Below are positions 9,503-18,471 of a stretch of DNA of 64,000 nt, one piece after another. Origin of the DNA: Bradyrhizobium sp. NDS-1 (GTDB lineage Bacteria; Pseudomonadota; Alphaproteobacteria; Rhizobiales; Xanthobacteraceae); contig NZ_CP136628.1 in NCBI RefSeq assembly GCF_032918005.1, positions 3,891,501-3,955,500 of the forward strand, read 5' to 3'. Each line of letters starts with the position of its first letter. Position 1 is the stretch's first letter. The position numbers and the translations under genes are program-made. The notes beneath the pieces were generated by a model, which made no database searches, was not told the DNA's origin, and was given only the letters and a program-made list of their open reading frames with translations.

Positions 9503-10078
9503 TCACAAGCCAAGTGCGATCTCGGCCCATTGCAACATGCGGTCGCTATTGAGGAACGCCAGGACCGTCGGCTCCGCGAATGCGGGCGCGTCCGACCCGA
9601 CCAAAGCCACCGCTGCCACCATGTCACAGCGCTGATTGAAAGCGAGTGAAAGTGCGGCTTTGCTATTCCCTTCGATGCGATAGGTCCGACTGCGGCCGCG
9701 CATCGGACCGACGATGATCTCGCGGCCCGCCCCGGTCGGCGTTGCCTTGCCGACCAGCGCAAGGTCGCCCATCTGGTCCAGGTCGGAATCGTCGGCGACG
9801 CCCGTGGCGCAATTGCAAAAGCCCAGCTTGGCGCGAACGTAGAGCTGGACCTCGGTGCCGCAATCAGCGGCCTTGCAGCGGAACGCCTTTCCTCTCCCCC
9901 AGGGATCTGCGCCGAAAGGCCAGTCGGTTTCCGTCCACACCGGGCGGACCTCACCGTACGCCGCTGTTGCGCGTGCCGGTTCGCCGGATCGCAAGATCCA
10001 GACCGCCGCAGCCGCGCAGAGCAGGGCGGTTGCTGCGCTGATCGCAACGAATTTGCTCGCCAGGCGCATGGAAGCCAT
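9503..10078 (-). CDS. conserved membrane-anchored hypothetical protein
   Basis: I do not recognise this family. From the ATG at 10078 the product has 191 residues: a short charged start, one membrane helix or signal (about residues 8-27, VAISAATALLCAAAAVWIL), then a probably periplasmic domain with several cysteines (FRCKAADCGTE and GFCNCATGV) that could form disulfides or bind metal. The frame is open to 10150, but that would overlap the TPR gene upstream; the ATG at 10078 lies 14 bases after that gene's stop, which suggests an operon. Late residues such as NQRCDMVAAVALVG look like a soluble domain. Confidence 0.65.
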   Translation of the reverse strand: MASMRLASKFVAISAATALLCAAAAVWILRSGEPARATAAYGEVRPVWTETDWPFGADPWGRGKAFRCKAADCGTEVQLYVRAKLGFCNCATGVADDSDLDQMGDLALVGKATPTGAGREIIVGPMRGRSRTYRIEGNSKAALSLAFNQRCDMVAAVALVGSDAPAFAEPTVLAFLNSDRMLQWAEIALGL

Positions 10079-10091
10079 CGCGGCACTTTTG

Positions 10092-11693
10092 CTAATTCTG
10101 AGCCATGAAGTTTCGTGCGGCCGCGAGGTCCGCTCGCGCAGGGTCGCCATCGCGGGCCATGTCCACGACTTTCCGGTAGTACTGGCGTGACTTCACGGCG
10201 TCCCCCGCCTTCGCGGCGGCGTGAGCGGCTCCGACCGTCGCGCCAAAGCGGTTCGGCTCCTTGCGCATGGTGCTTTCGAACGCAGCCAGTGCCTCATTGG
10301 CCTCGCCACGCTCGAGCAGCATGGTGCCGTAAAGCTCGCGTGCCGGGGCAAGCGGTCCTGGCGTCACGATGGATTTTTCGGTCTTATCTTCGGCATCGGC
10401 GGCCAGGCGCATCGCCTCCAACGCTTCCGCCTGCTTTCCTTGGGCATTGAGCTGCCAAGCTGTGGCCACCTGCCGCTGAATGTCGACGATCTCGGCCCAA
10501 TAGGCGTCCTTGTCCTGCTGCAGCTTGTCCCGCAGCTCCGCCAGCTTGGCGATGTCCGCCGTTGCTGCGTCGGCATTGCCGGAACGCGCGGCGCCCATGG
10601 CGCGGGCGAAATAGGTGATCGCATCGACGTAGGCAAACCGGCTCGGCTCGACCTTCAGCGCGGCCGCGCCCTGCCAATCGCCGCGCTCGACCATGTAACG
10701 CGCCTGGCTGGCCGCTATCGCGTAGGGGCCGGCGCGGACGGCCGGCGCGTAGCCCGTGGTCGCAACCATGTCCGCAATGACGTCGCGGGCTCGGCTGTCC
10801 TGCGCCAGCTGGAGCAGGGCGTAGACCATATAGTCGTTGGCATGCAACTGCTCGCCGGCGTCCTTGCCCTCCTTGGCGGCCTTGGCGGAACGGCTATTGG
10901 CCTCGATGGATTCGTTCCAGTAGCCGACGCGCGTGAAGATGTGCGATGGCATATGCAAAGCGTGCGGCGCTGCGGGCGCGATCTCGGAATAGCGCTTCGC
11001 AGCATCGAGACCTTTCTCCGCGATCGCGGGATAGTCGTAGAGGTGGATCAAGTAGTGTGCCACGCCGGGGTGCCGCGGCTGCCGCTTGAAGATCGGCTCC
11101 AGAATGGCAGCGCCCTTGAGCTGGTTGGCATAGGTCTTGTCGTTTGGCGATGCCGTGACATTCAGTGTGATGGCGTAGGCGATCTGCGCCTCGTCATCAT
11201 CGGGATAGCGCGCGGCGACGGCTTCGGCCGCCTTGAGATAGGCCTGCGCGCGTTGGCCAAACGTCGTCTTTTCGTCTCCCGAATAGAAGGCGAGCAACGC
11301 GTCGATATAGTCGCGTTCGCGTTCACTCTTGGCGCCGAGCGCCTTGGCCTTCTGCAGCGCGGCGGCGCCCTCAGTGAGGTTTTCCTTCGGCGCGGGAAAA
11401 TGCGGGTTATAAAGCAGGCTCAAGGCAATGCCCCAATAGGCGATCGCGCATTCCGGATCGGCCTGCAACGTCTCCTGGAAAATCTCTTTCGCTGGTCGGT
11501 ACCAGAACGAGTGCTGATAGCGCATGCCGCGGTCAAAGCGGCGCTGCGCGACCTCGTTGCAAGTGGTCCGGAAGTGCACCTTGCCAAACTGCTCTTCGGT
11601 CCCGTCCTCTGCGCGGGCTGCAGGCGTGGTTGGGATCGAGGCCAGGGTAGCGAGGACGAGAAGAGAGGCGGTTCTCAAGACGAGCGCGCGCAT
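10092..11693 (-). CDS. exported TPR-repeat protein
   Basis: From the ATG at 11693 (ribosome site GGAG upstream) the product has 533 residues. A signal peptide (MRALVLRTASLLVLATLASI...) ends at about residue 28, so the protein is probably periplasmic. The rest is helical with tetratricopeptide-like units: CAIAYWGIALSLLYNPHF, a central HALHMPSHIFTRVGYWNES segment, and C-terminal repeats at about 430-520. It resembles a family of large TPR proteins of unknown function common in Bradyrhizobium and related soil bacteria. A second protein with the same layout is encoded at 48950-50608 but lacks a signal peptide. The frame is open to 11873, but that extension precedes the signal peptide. Confidence 0.75.
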   Translation of the reverse strand: MRALVLRTASLLVLATLASIPTTPAARAEDGTEEQFGKVHFRTTCNEVAQRRFDRGMRYQHSFWYRPAKEIFQETLQADPECAIAYWGIALSLLYNPHFPAPKENLTEGAAALQKAKALGAKSERERDYIDALLAFYSGDEKTTFGQRAQAYLKAAEAVAARYPDDDEAQIAYAITLNVTASPNDKTYANQLKGAAILEPIFKRQPRHPGVAHYLIHLYDYPAIAEKGLDAAKRYSEIAPAAPHALHMPSHIFTRVGYWNESIEANSRSAKAAKEGKDAGEQLHANDYMVYALLQLAQDSRARDVIADMVATTGYAPAVRAGPYAIAASQARYMVERGDWQGAAALKVEPSRFAYVDAITYFARAMGAARSGNADAATADIAKLAELRDKLQQDKDAYWAEIVDIQRQVATAWQLNAQGKQAEALEAMRLAADAEDKTEKSIVTPGPLAPARELYGTMLLERGEANEALAAFESTMRKEPNRFGATVGAAHAAAKAGDAVKSRQYYRKVVDMARDGDPARADLAAARNFMAQN

Positions 11694-12108
11694 CGTGCCC
11701 TCCGTTTTCTCCAGAAAATTTGGCTGGACGGCGCCGATAAGGATCGGGCCGCCGAAGTTTCGTAATTCTGAAATTAGCGATGGCAATCTTGTCGTGGGGA
11801 GGATTTGCCCATTCGCGATGCGAGTCAACAGTAACTGGCAGCTTGTGTAGGGAAGCAAGCCTGTCAGACCCATCCGGCCGTAAGGCTCTCGGTCACCGAG
11901 GGGTGCCAGCGCAGAAGCAGCTATTTGTGGGGAGGCAGGGCGGGTGGGTCGCTCCGCAAAACGCGGATCACGTGATTGAATGCTGTCTCTCGTTTGGCCG
12001 CGAAGTAGGCAGGGGCGACGTCTCTTATTGGCTCAAGGGCGGCATGCATCGTCGTCAGCTTGACGTCTCCCTGGGAAAGCAACCCGGATGAGCAAGAAGT
12101 GCACGCCC
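11694..12108. other. intergenic stretch with one doubtful small ORF
   Basis: No recognisable gene fills these 415 bases. On the minus strand, 11921-12049 can be read as a 42-residue peptide starting MHAALEPIRDVAPAY that follows the dehydrogenase gene; its composition looks more protein-like than a random frame, but there is no clear ribosome site. It could be a gene remnant. Confidence 0.35.
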
Positions 12109-12876
12109 CTACGCAACGCCGCCATCCACCCGAAAACACTGTCCAGTGATGCGCCGGCTTTCGTCGGAGGCGAGGAACAGCGCCATGTTGGCGATGTCCT
12201 CGGGCGTCACGGCATCGGGAACGGCCTGACGCGAGCGCATCTCGGCGATGACCCGATCGTCCGGATACCACAGCCGGCGCTGGCGCTCGGTGATCACCAT
12301 GCCCGGCGCGATCGCGTTGACGCGAATGCGGTCGGGACCGACCGACCGCGCCAGCGAATTGGTGAAGCCGACGATCGCCGCTTTCGCCGCGGCGTAGACC
12401 GGCAGCGCCGGCGCGCCGCGCATCCAGGCGATCGAGGACATGTTGATGATCGAGCCGCCGCCGCGCGCCTGCATCTGCGGCACCACCGCTTGCGCGGCGA
12501 AGAAGACGTGCTTGAGATTGACGCCGATCATCCAGTCGAACTCGGCGGGTGTCACCTCCGCCAGCACCTGGCGCTGGTCGTTGGCGGCGTTGTTGACGAG
12601 CACCGCGGCGTCACCGAGCGATCGCTGGATCTCCGCCAAGCCGGCGCGCAACGCGTCGACGTCCAGCAGATCGCAGGGCACGAACAGCGGCGTGGTCTCG
12701 GTAGCTTCAGCCACCTCGTCAACCAGCGCTCTGCCCGCCGTCTGGTCGATATCGAGGAAAGCGACCCGGGCGCGCTGGGCGGCGAAGGCGCGCACGAAGG
12801 CGGCACCGATGCCGCTGGCGCCGCCGGTGATCAGCACCACGCGGTCGGCGAGGCCTGAATAGGTCGTCTTGGTCAT
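12109..12876 (-). CDS. short-chain dehydrogenase/reductase, probably sugar 1-dehydrogenase
   Basis: A 255-residue classical SDR. The nucleotide site TGGASGIG is near residue 20, NNAA near 90, the catalytic Ser in NMSSIAWM, and the YxxxK motif as YAAAK near 155. The C-terminal part, with TERQRRLWYPDD and ITGQCFRVDGG, resembles SDRs that oxidise aldoses such as galactose, xylose, arabinose or fucose. The start codon overlaps the stop of the ABC ATPase gene (ATGA), so the enzyme is translated with the sugar importer and may oxidise the imported sugar. The sugar itself cannot be told from the sequence. Confidence 0.85.
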   Translation of the reverse strand: MTKTTYSGLADRVVLITGGASGIGAAFVRAFAAQRARVAFLDIDQTAGRALVDEVAEATETTPLFVPCDLLDVDALRAGLAEIQRSLGDAAVLVNNAANDQRQVLAEVTPAEFDWMIGVNLKHVFFAAQAVVPQMQARGGGSIINMSSIAWMRGAPALPVYAAAKAAIVGFTNSLARSVGPDRIRVNAIAPGMVITERQRRLWYPDDRVIAEMRSRQAVPDAVTPEDIANMALFLASDESRRITGQCFRVDGGVA

Positions 12877-13982
12877 GCGATCAGTCGCTCCGTCTCGGGG
12901 TCGAACAGGCAAACGCGGCGGGTGTCGAGCGCGAAAGAGGCGGACGCGCCGGGCACGGGCCGGATATCGGGCGAGATGCGCGCCATCGCCGGCTCACCTC
13001 CGAGCCGCAGCGAGACCATCGTCTCGGCACCGGTCGGCTCGACCATTTCCACGGGTGCCTCGACGAGGACGGGCGCGTCTGTCGAAAAGGCGCGGCTGCT
13101 CTCGGCAATGCATTCCGGCCTGATTCCGAACACCACCTCCCGCCCGACAAAGGACGCTGCACCGTCATAGTCCCTCAGGCGCAGACGGATCTCGTCCGGC
13201 CGGCCCGCGCCGATCACGACCACCAGCCCGTCATTTTCGGTCTCGAGCCGTGCCGGCATGGTGTTCATCGGCGGCGAGCCCATGAAGCGCGCGACGAACA
13301 GGTTGGCGGGATAACGGTACACGGTATCGGGGTCGGCGAATTGCTGCACGCTGCCTTGATGCATCACCGCAATTCGCGTCGCCATCGTCATCGCCTCGAT
13401 CTGGTCGTGGGTGACGTAGACGATGGTGGCGCCGATGCGCTGGTGCAGTCGCTTGATCTCCATCCGCATCTCGACGCGCAGCTTGGCGTCGAGATTGGAC
13501 AGCGGTTCGTCGAACAGGAAGAGCAGGGGATCGCGCACCAGCGCGCGCCCCATCGCCACGCGCTGGCGCTGGCCGCCGGACAATTGCGAGGGTTTGCGGC
13601 CGAGCAGCGGCTCGATCTGGAGCAGTCTTGCGACATTCGCGACCGCAGTGTCCTGCGCGGCCTTGGGCACGTGGCGGCATTCCATGCCGAAGGTGATGTT
13701 CTGGCGCACCGTCATCGAGGGATAGAGTGCGTAGGACTGGAACACCATGGCGATGTCGCGGTCCTTGGGCGGAACGTCGTTGACGACGCGCCCGCCGATC
13801 TCGATCGTTCCCGCGCTCGGTCGATCGAGGCCGGCGACGATGTTGAGCAGCGTGGACTTGCCGCAGCCTGATGGGCCGACCAGGACGGTGAACTCGCCGC
13901 TCTCGATGTCGAGCGCGATGTCCTTCAGCACCTCGAGATTGGCGTAGCGCTTCGACAGGGCGCGAATGCTCAGTGCTGCCAT
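12873..13982 (-). CDS. sugar ABC transporter ATP-binding protein (UgpC/MsmK type)
   Basis: A 369-residue ATPase of the CUT1 carbohydrate importer class. Walker A GPSGCGKST is at about 37-45, the Q-loop in MVFQSYALYP, signature LSGGQRQRVAMGRALVR at about 134, Walker B LLFLFDEPLSNLD, and the H-loop TIVYVTHDQ. The C-terminal TOBE/OB regulatory domain covers about 240-369 (VVFGIRPECI). It follows the two permease genes and overlaps the dehydrogenase gene by ATGA. CUT1 ATPases can serve more than one importer, so it may be shared. Confidence 0.93.
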   Translation of the reverse strand: MAALSIRALSKRYANLEVLKDIALDIESGEFTVLVGPSGCGKSTLLNIVAGLDRPSAGTIEIGGRVVNDVPPKDRDIAMVFQSYALYPSMTVRQNITFGMECRHVPKAAQDTAVANVARLLQIEPLLGRKPSQLSGGQRQRVAMGRALVRDPLLFLFDEPLSNLDAKLRVEMRMEIKRLHQRIGATIVYVTHDQIEAMTMATRIAVMHQGSVQQFADPDTVYRYPANLFVARFMGSPPMNTMPARLETENDGLVVVIGAGRPDEIRLRLRDYDGAASFVGREVVFGIRPECIAESSRAFSTDAPVLVEAPVEMVEPTGAETMVSLRLGGEPAMARISPDIRPVPGASASFALDTRRVCLFDPETERLIA

Positions 13983-13992
13983 GGCAATCCCA

Positions 13993-14850
13993 TCATTTCA
14001 CGGCCCCGGCCGTGAGGCCGCGGACGAAGTACTTACCGCCGAGGAGATAGATCAACAGAGTGGGCAGCGCTGCGATGATCACCGCTGCACTCTGCACACC
14101 ATGCTGCGGGATATCCGCGACAGCCGCAGACAGCGCGATCAAGGCGGCCGTGACGGGCTGCTGCTGGCCGGTCGTGAATGTCACGCCATAGAGGAACTCG
14201 TTCCAGATATGGGTGAACTGCCAGATCACCGTGACGATCAGGATCGGACCCGAGAGCGGCAGGATGATGCGCCAGAAGATGCGGAAGAAGCCGGCGCCGT
14301 CGATTCGTGCGGCCCTGATCAATTCAGGGGGAATGGCGACGTAGTAGTTCCGGCAGAACAGTGTGGTGAAGGAGAGGCCCTGGATGGTGTGGATCAGCAC
14401 CAGACCCGCCAACGTGTTGATGAGGCCGATGTCCCGCAGGACGATGGTCCAGGGCAGCAGACGCATCTGCTGCGGAAGAAAAAGGCCCAGGGTCACGATG
14501 CCGTAGATCCAGTTGTCGCCGCGGAAGCGCCAGAGCGACACGGCGTAGCCGGCGATCGCACCGAGCAGGGTCGAGAAGATCGTTGCGGGAATGGTGACGA
14601 GCGCCGAGTTCAGCATGTACGGCCGGATGCCGGCGCAGGTCTCGGCGACGCAGAATCCGCTCCAGGCGGTTGCGTAATTGCTCCAAGCCCATTGCTGCGG
14701 CCAGCCGATCATCGAGGCCTGCGCGATCTCCTCGTTGCTGCGGAGCGAGTTCAGCACCACAACGACCAGCGGCGCGAGCCAGGCCGCCGCGATCAGCGAC
14801 ACGGCGAGATAGATCAAGATCCGGCTTGGCGCGAAGGAACGGTCACGCAT
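13993..14850 (-). CDS. sugar ABC transporter permease (MalG type)
   Basis: A 285-residue inner-membrane subunit with six predicted helices. The binding-protein-dependent permease motif is near residue 190 (IPPELIRAARIDGAGFFRIFWRI, the EAA loop contacting the ATPase). I chose the ATG at 14850 (MRDRSFAPSR); it overlaps the end of the upstream permease gene by 8 bases. The frame is open to 14907, but that part lies inside the neighbour. With the other permease, the binding protein and the ATPase it makes a complete CUT1-type importer. Confidence 0.92.
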   Translation of the reverse strand: MRDRSFAPSRILIYLAVSLIAAAWLAPLVVVVLNSLRSNEEIAQASMIGWPQQWAWSNYATAWSGFCVAETCAGIRPYMLNSALVTIPATIFSTLLGAIAGYAVSLWRFRGDNWIYGIVTLGLFLPQQMRLLPWTIVLRDIGLINTLAGLVLIHTIQGLSFTTLFCRNYYVAIPPELIRAARIDGAGFFRIFWRIILPLSGPILIVTVIWQFTHIWNEFLYGVTFTTGQQQPVTAALIALSAAVADIPQHGVQSAAVIIAALPTLLIYLLGGKYFVRGLTAGAVK

Positions 14851-15766
14851 GGGCGGCCCGCCGTCGCTGGATATATCGCCACGCCGCATAGGGCAGCAGC
14901 ACCGCAAGCAGAATGAGCAACATCAGCACCGCCGCCGCCGCGCCGCGGCCAAGCAGGCTGCGCTGGAACATCAGGTCGTAGACGACGAGCGCCGGCAACT
15001 GGGTCGCGATTCCCGGACCGCCATTGGTGAGCGCGCGGACGAGGTCGAACGTCGAAATCGCGAACTGCAACTGGATCACCACCACGGTGATGGTGATCGG
15101 CCACAGCGACGGCAGGATGATGCGCCGGTAGATGCGGGCCGGTCCCGCGCCGTCGATCTGCGCGGCCTTGATGATGTCGACGTCGACGGAGCGAAGGCCG
15201 GCGAGGAAGAGTGCCATGGCAAAGCCGGAGGATTGCCAGATCGCGGCGATGACGATGGTCCAGATCGCCATGTCGCGGTCGATCAGCCAGTCGAACTTGA
15301 AGGAGGTCCAGCCGAGATCGTGGACCAGCTTCTGGATCCCGAGGCCGGGATTGAGCAGCCAGCTCCAGACCGTGCCGGTGACCACGAAGGACACCGCGAG
15401 GGGATAGAGGAAGACGGAGCGCAGCACGTTTTCGCCGCGAATGCGCTGGTCGAGCAGGATCGCAAGGATGAGGCCGGTCGTCGCACTCAGCACCACGAAA
15501 GCGATGCCGAACAGCAGCAGGTTATCGAACGCGATCTGCCAGTTCCGCGATGCCAAGACGGCCGAGTAATTGCGAAGGCCCACCCAGCCCGAGACCGGGA
15601 CGAGGGTGGATGGTGTGAAGGAGATCCAGATCGTCCACAATGAGAACGAGACGAGGTGCGCGGCGGACAACAGCAGCGGCACCCAGATCATCAGATATTC
15701 AGGCAGCCGGCGCACCCATTCAGGAAGCGCCGGCCGGCCCGGTCTCATCGCGGCCGCATTGTTCAA
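14843..15766 (-). CDS. sugar ABC transporter permease (MalF type)
   Basis: A 307-residue inner-membrane permease with about six helices. The EAA motif is DIIKAAQIDGAGPARIYRRI, near residue 205. The most likely start is TTG at 15766, preceded by GAGGG at a good distance and overlapping the stop of the binding-protein gene (TTGA); the ATG at 15748 (MRPGRP) is the alternative. First permease of the importer operon. Confidence 0.92.
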   Translation of the reverse strand: MNNAAAMRPGRPALPEWVRRLPEYLMIWVPLLLSAAHLVSFSLWTIWISFTPSTLVPVSGWVGLRNYSAVLASRNWQIAFDNLLLFGIAFVVLSATTGLILAILLDQRIRGENVLRSVFLYPLAVSFVVTGTVWSWLLNPGLGIQKLVHDLGWTSFKFDWLIDRDMAIWTIVIAAIWQSSGFAMALFLAGLRSVDVDIIKAAQIDGAGPARIYRRIILPSLWPITITVVVIQLQFAISTFDLVRALTNGGPGIATQLPALVVYDLMFQRSLLGRGAAAAVLMLLILLAVLLPYAAWRYIQRRRAAHA

Positions 15767-17049
15767 CGTGCGCCCTCGACGGCCTCGGCGAGACGAGTGG
15801 CCGCCTGCTCGGGCTTGATCGTCTTGTTCTTCACGTATTCCGTGATCACGTCGATCATCGCTGCGGTCATGCCGTTTTCCTGCGCCATGTTGTGCGCGAG
15901 GCTGAGGACCGCCTGATTGCTGGCGATGGCGTCCTTCAGGGCCTTTGCGGTCGTTCGTTGCCCCTCGGACCAGCCTTCACCTGACAGATCGACATCGGTG
16001 CGTACCGGGATCGATCCCGTGATCTGCGAATACATGGTCTGGATTGCGGGATCCATGACGAGCTGGGCCATCAGCGTCTGACCGGCCTGCAGGTCCGCCT
16101 CCTTGCGCTGCCAGAAGATGAAGGCATCGGCATTCAACAGGAAGACCGGCTTGCCGTTGTCACTGGGGCCTGGCGCAATCATGAAGTCCTCAAACTTGAA
16201 CCCGGCATTGCGCAATACGCCTTGCGCCCATCCGCCCATGATCATCATGCCCATGTCGCCGTCGATGAAGCGCTTCAAATTGGTCGAGAAGTGCTGGGCG
16301 CCGACATTGGGGTCCATCCAGTCGGCGATCTTGCGCAGCTGCGCGAACGCAGCCTTGATCTCAGGACCCTCCAGAGCCTTCTTGTCGAGATTCATGATGG
16401 CGGCGCGGTAAGCAGCGGGATTGATGCCGGCGAGAGCGGCCTCGAATTTTTGCCCGTCGTCCGGGCGGGTGCCACCGTTGGCGATGGGAGCGGCGACACC
16501 GCCTGCCTTCATCTTTTCCGCGAGGTCGTTGAACTCCGCCCATGTGACCGGAATCTTGTCGGCCTTGGCCTTGTCCATCGCGCGTTTGGACAGGAACAGC
16601 ATATTGGTGCTGTAGATCTGTAACGGTAGGGCGATCCACTTGCCGGCCGGCTTGTGCAGTTTCGCAAGGTCAGGCGCGACGACCTTTTCGTAACCGGCGG
16701 CTGCGACGACGGCGTCGAGATCGACGGTCGGGGCGATCTTCGACCAGGCTGCGATCTCCGGACCTTTGAGTTGCGAACAGGCCGGGGGATCGCCGGCCAT
16801 GATCTGCGCGCGCAACTTGTTCATCATCTCGGTGGTGAAGCCGGGGACGGGCGAATGCTGCCAAACCCCGCCTTTCTCCTCGAATTTCTTGCCGAGCGCG
16901 GTGATGGCAGCCCCGTCGCTGCCGGCGGACCATTGCGAGATCGCGGTCAGGCGCGGCTTGGCCGCGCCTTGCGCCCGGGCAAAGGCGGGCAGTGCGAGCG
17001 CGGCGGCAGATCCAGCGAGCAGACGGCGCCTTGTTGTCGTGATCGGCAT
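15763..17049 (-). CDS. sugar ABC transporter substrate-binding protein
   Basis: A 428-residue periplasmic solute-binding protein of the CUT1 (MalE-like, family 1) class. The N-terminus TRRRLLAGSAAALALPAFARA has the twin-arginine look and a cleavage site near residue 26. The body starts KPRLTAISQWSAGSDGAA and has the two-lobe pattern of glucose/mannose-type binders (GDMGMMIMGGWAQG). A strong ribosome site, GGGAGGAA, precedes the ATG. It is the first transporter gene after the ROK regulator, 69 bases apart on the same strand. The ligand is unknown. Confidence 0.92.
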   Translation of the reverse strand: MPITTTRRRLLAGSAAALALPAFARAQGAAKPRLTAISQWSAGSDGAAITALGKKFEEKGGVWQHSPVPGFTTEMMNKLRAQIMAGDPPACSQLKGPEIAAWSKIAPTVDLDAVVAAAGYEKVVAPDLAKLHKPAGKWIALPLQIYSTNMLFLSKRAMDKAKADKIPVTWAEFNDLAEKMKAGGVAAPIANGGTRPDDGQKFEAALAGINPAAYRAAIMNLDKKALEGPEIKAAFAQLRKIADWMDPNVGAQHFSTNLKRFIDGDMGMMIMGGWAQGVLRNAGFKFEDFMIAPGPSDNGKPVFLLNADAFIFWQRKEADLQAGQTLMAQLVMDPAIQTMYSQITGSIPVRTDVDLSGEGWSEGQRTTAKALKDAIASNQAVLSLAHNMAQENGMTAAMIDVITEYVKNKTIKPEQAATRLAEAVEGAR

Positions 17050-17118
17050 GGCAGTTCCTCCCGGTGTGAAGTTCTTTGCACAGGCATTGGCGCGTACGGC
17101 GCGCAGGCTCAGGGCATG

Positions 17119-18291
17119 TCAGGCCGCCTCCGTCGAGCTGGCCGGCATGCCGCCGCGGCTGGCGAGACAAAAGGCGGCGAAGGCGAGCGCAGCCTGCGGA
17201 TCGTTGCCGGTCGAGGGCGGAACGAAGGCGAGGGACACTTGCGCCAGTTTACGGCCGCCCAGCAGGCAGGCGTCAATTCCTTCGACCACAGCGTTGCGAT
17301 CGTCATCGGAGAGAAGCGACGGCCAGCCGCTGATCGCGACGCCGCCGCACGGCTTGACGTTCAACGTATTGCCGATCGCAAGGCCAAGCCGGAACAGCCG
17401 TCGCCGCAGCTCCTGGCGCACGCGCGACGAGAGCGGGATCGTGGTCACCCATTCGCTGCCGAGCTCGAGCAATTCGGCTTCGGCAATGCCAAGGAGCTCG
17501 GCCAGGGCAGGAAGCGACGTGTATGCCTCGACGCAGCCGTGGTGGCCGCAGCGGCAGCGTGGCCCGTCGGGACCGAACACCATGTGGCCGAGCTCGACCG
17601 GCTGCAGGGCGTCGGCCTCGGTTGGATCGTCCATCCAGGCGCCGGCAACGCCCTGGCTGACGAAGACGAACAGATGGGTGTCGCTGAACGGATAGTTTTC
17701 CGTGCGGCAGCGGTGAAAGGTGGCGTGCGCGACGACCGAATTGGTGAATGCCAGCGGCACGCCGGCGAACATCTCGCCGAACATGTCGCTGATGCGTGCG
17801 ACGTCGCAGGGAATGATCGGATTGGCCGATATGCTCAGACGACCGAGGCCGGGAATGGAGACGCCGATCTGGGAGAGGGTGATGCGGCGGCGCCGCGTCC
17901 AGTCGCGCAGCAACGTCATCGCTTCGCGAAACGCCCGGCCGACGGTCTCGGCGGTCGGCGTATTCGGCAGCGGCACACGCTCGGTGTAGTGCAGTTCGCC
18001 CGACAGGGCGCCCACGCCGACGCTGAGCCGCTGAGCGGTCAGCTCGAAGGCTGCGAGGGCGACCGAGCCATCGAGCGACACGAGACCGGTCGGGCCGCCG
18101 ACGTAAGGGGCAGGGCGCCGCACCTCCTCGATCAGGCCTTCGGCCTTCAGGTCGAACAGGATGCGCGACAGGCTCGCCTCGGACAGGCGCACGGCCTTGG
18201 CCAGCGGCGGGCGAAACGATCCGCCCGACTGTAGCAGATGAGTCAAAATGGCAGCGCGCGTCTGCCGCCGACTTCTCGGCTGCTCCGGCAT
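17119..18291 (-). CDS. ROK-family transcriptional regulator of the sugar operon
   Basis: A ROK protein of the NagC/XylR type: an N-terminal winged helix (RQTRAAILTHLLQSGGSFRPPLAKAVRLSEASLSRILFDLK region, about residues 10-60 in sequence order) followed by an ASKHA sugar-binding domain. The zinc motif CRCGHHGCVEAY is intact near residue 260. I chose the ATG at 18291 (MPEQPRSRR), which has AGGGACGG upstream; the ATG at 18309 is inside a palindrome and lacks a ribosome site. The regulator heads the importer genes and probably represses the whole operon, itself included, releasing on sugar binding. Family role is known; this operon assignment is inferred. Confidence 0.9.
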   Translation of the reverse strand: MPEQPRSRRQTRAAILTHLLQSGGSFRPPLAKAVRLSEASLSRILFDLKAEGLIEEVRRPAPYVGGPTGLVSLDGSVALAAFELTAQRLSVGVGALSGELHYTERVPLPNTPTAETVGRAFREAMTLLRDWTRRRRITLSQIGVSIPGLGRLSISANPIIPCDVARISDMFGEMFAGVPLAFTNSVVAHATFHRCRTENYPFSDTHLFVFVSQGVAGAWMDDPTEADALQPVELGHMVFGPDGPRCRCGHHGCVEAYTSLPALAELLGIAEAELLELGSEWVTTIPLSSRVRQELRRRLFRLGLAIGNTLNVKPCGGVAISGWPSLLSDDDRNAVVEGIDACLLGGRKLAQVSLAFVPPSTGNDPQAALAFAAFCLASRGGMPASSTEAA

Positions 18292-18306
18292 TTCCGTCCC
18301 TGTCGT

Positions 18307-18329
18307 CATTCTTACTTAGTGTAAGAATG
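18307..18329. promoter_or_regulatory. probable ROK operator palindrome
   Basis: A perfect inverted repeat: CATTCTTAC at 18307-18315, five bases, GTAAGAATG at 18321-18329. It sits at the 5' end of the ROK gene, overlapping its alternative ATG at 18309, where a bound repressor would block transcription. Confidence 0.7.
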
Positions 18330-18418
18330 CGCGCGGTGCGTTTCGACTGTCAAGCGTTCGGCGGCGCGATGCCTGGATTTGTTGTTGTGCGTGGCAGCAA
18401 AGCGTGGATGCACAAACA

Positions 18419-18449
18419 AAAACGGCGCCATCTTGCGATGGCGCCGTTT
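18419..18449 (-). terminator. rho-independent terminator of gltA
   Basis: A strong hairpin, AACGGCGCCATC and GATGGCGCCGTT with a four-base loop, lies 23 bases past the gltA stop. On the minus strand it is followed by a T-rich run (TTTGTTTGTG). Confidence 0.85.
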
Positions 18450-18471
18450 CGTTGGACACTTCCGTCCGATC

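Noticed and set aside
11780..12091. Plus-strand frame of about 100 codons between the TPR gene and the dehydrogenase
   Set aside because: Amino-acid composition is poor, no ribosome site, no family.
16654..18234. 526-codon frame opposite the binding-protein and ROK genes
   Set aside because: Runs across two certain genes on the other strand; no domain seen.
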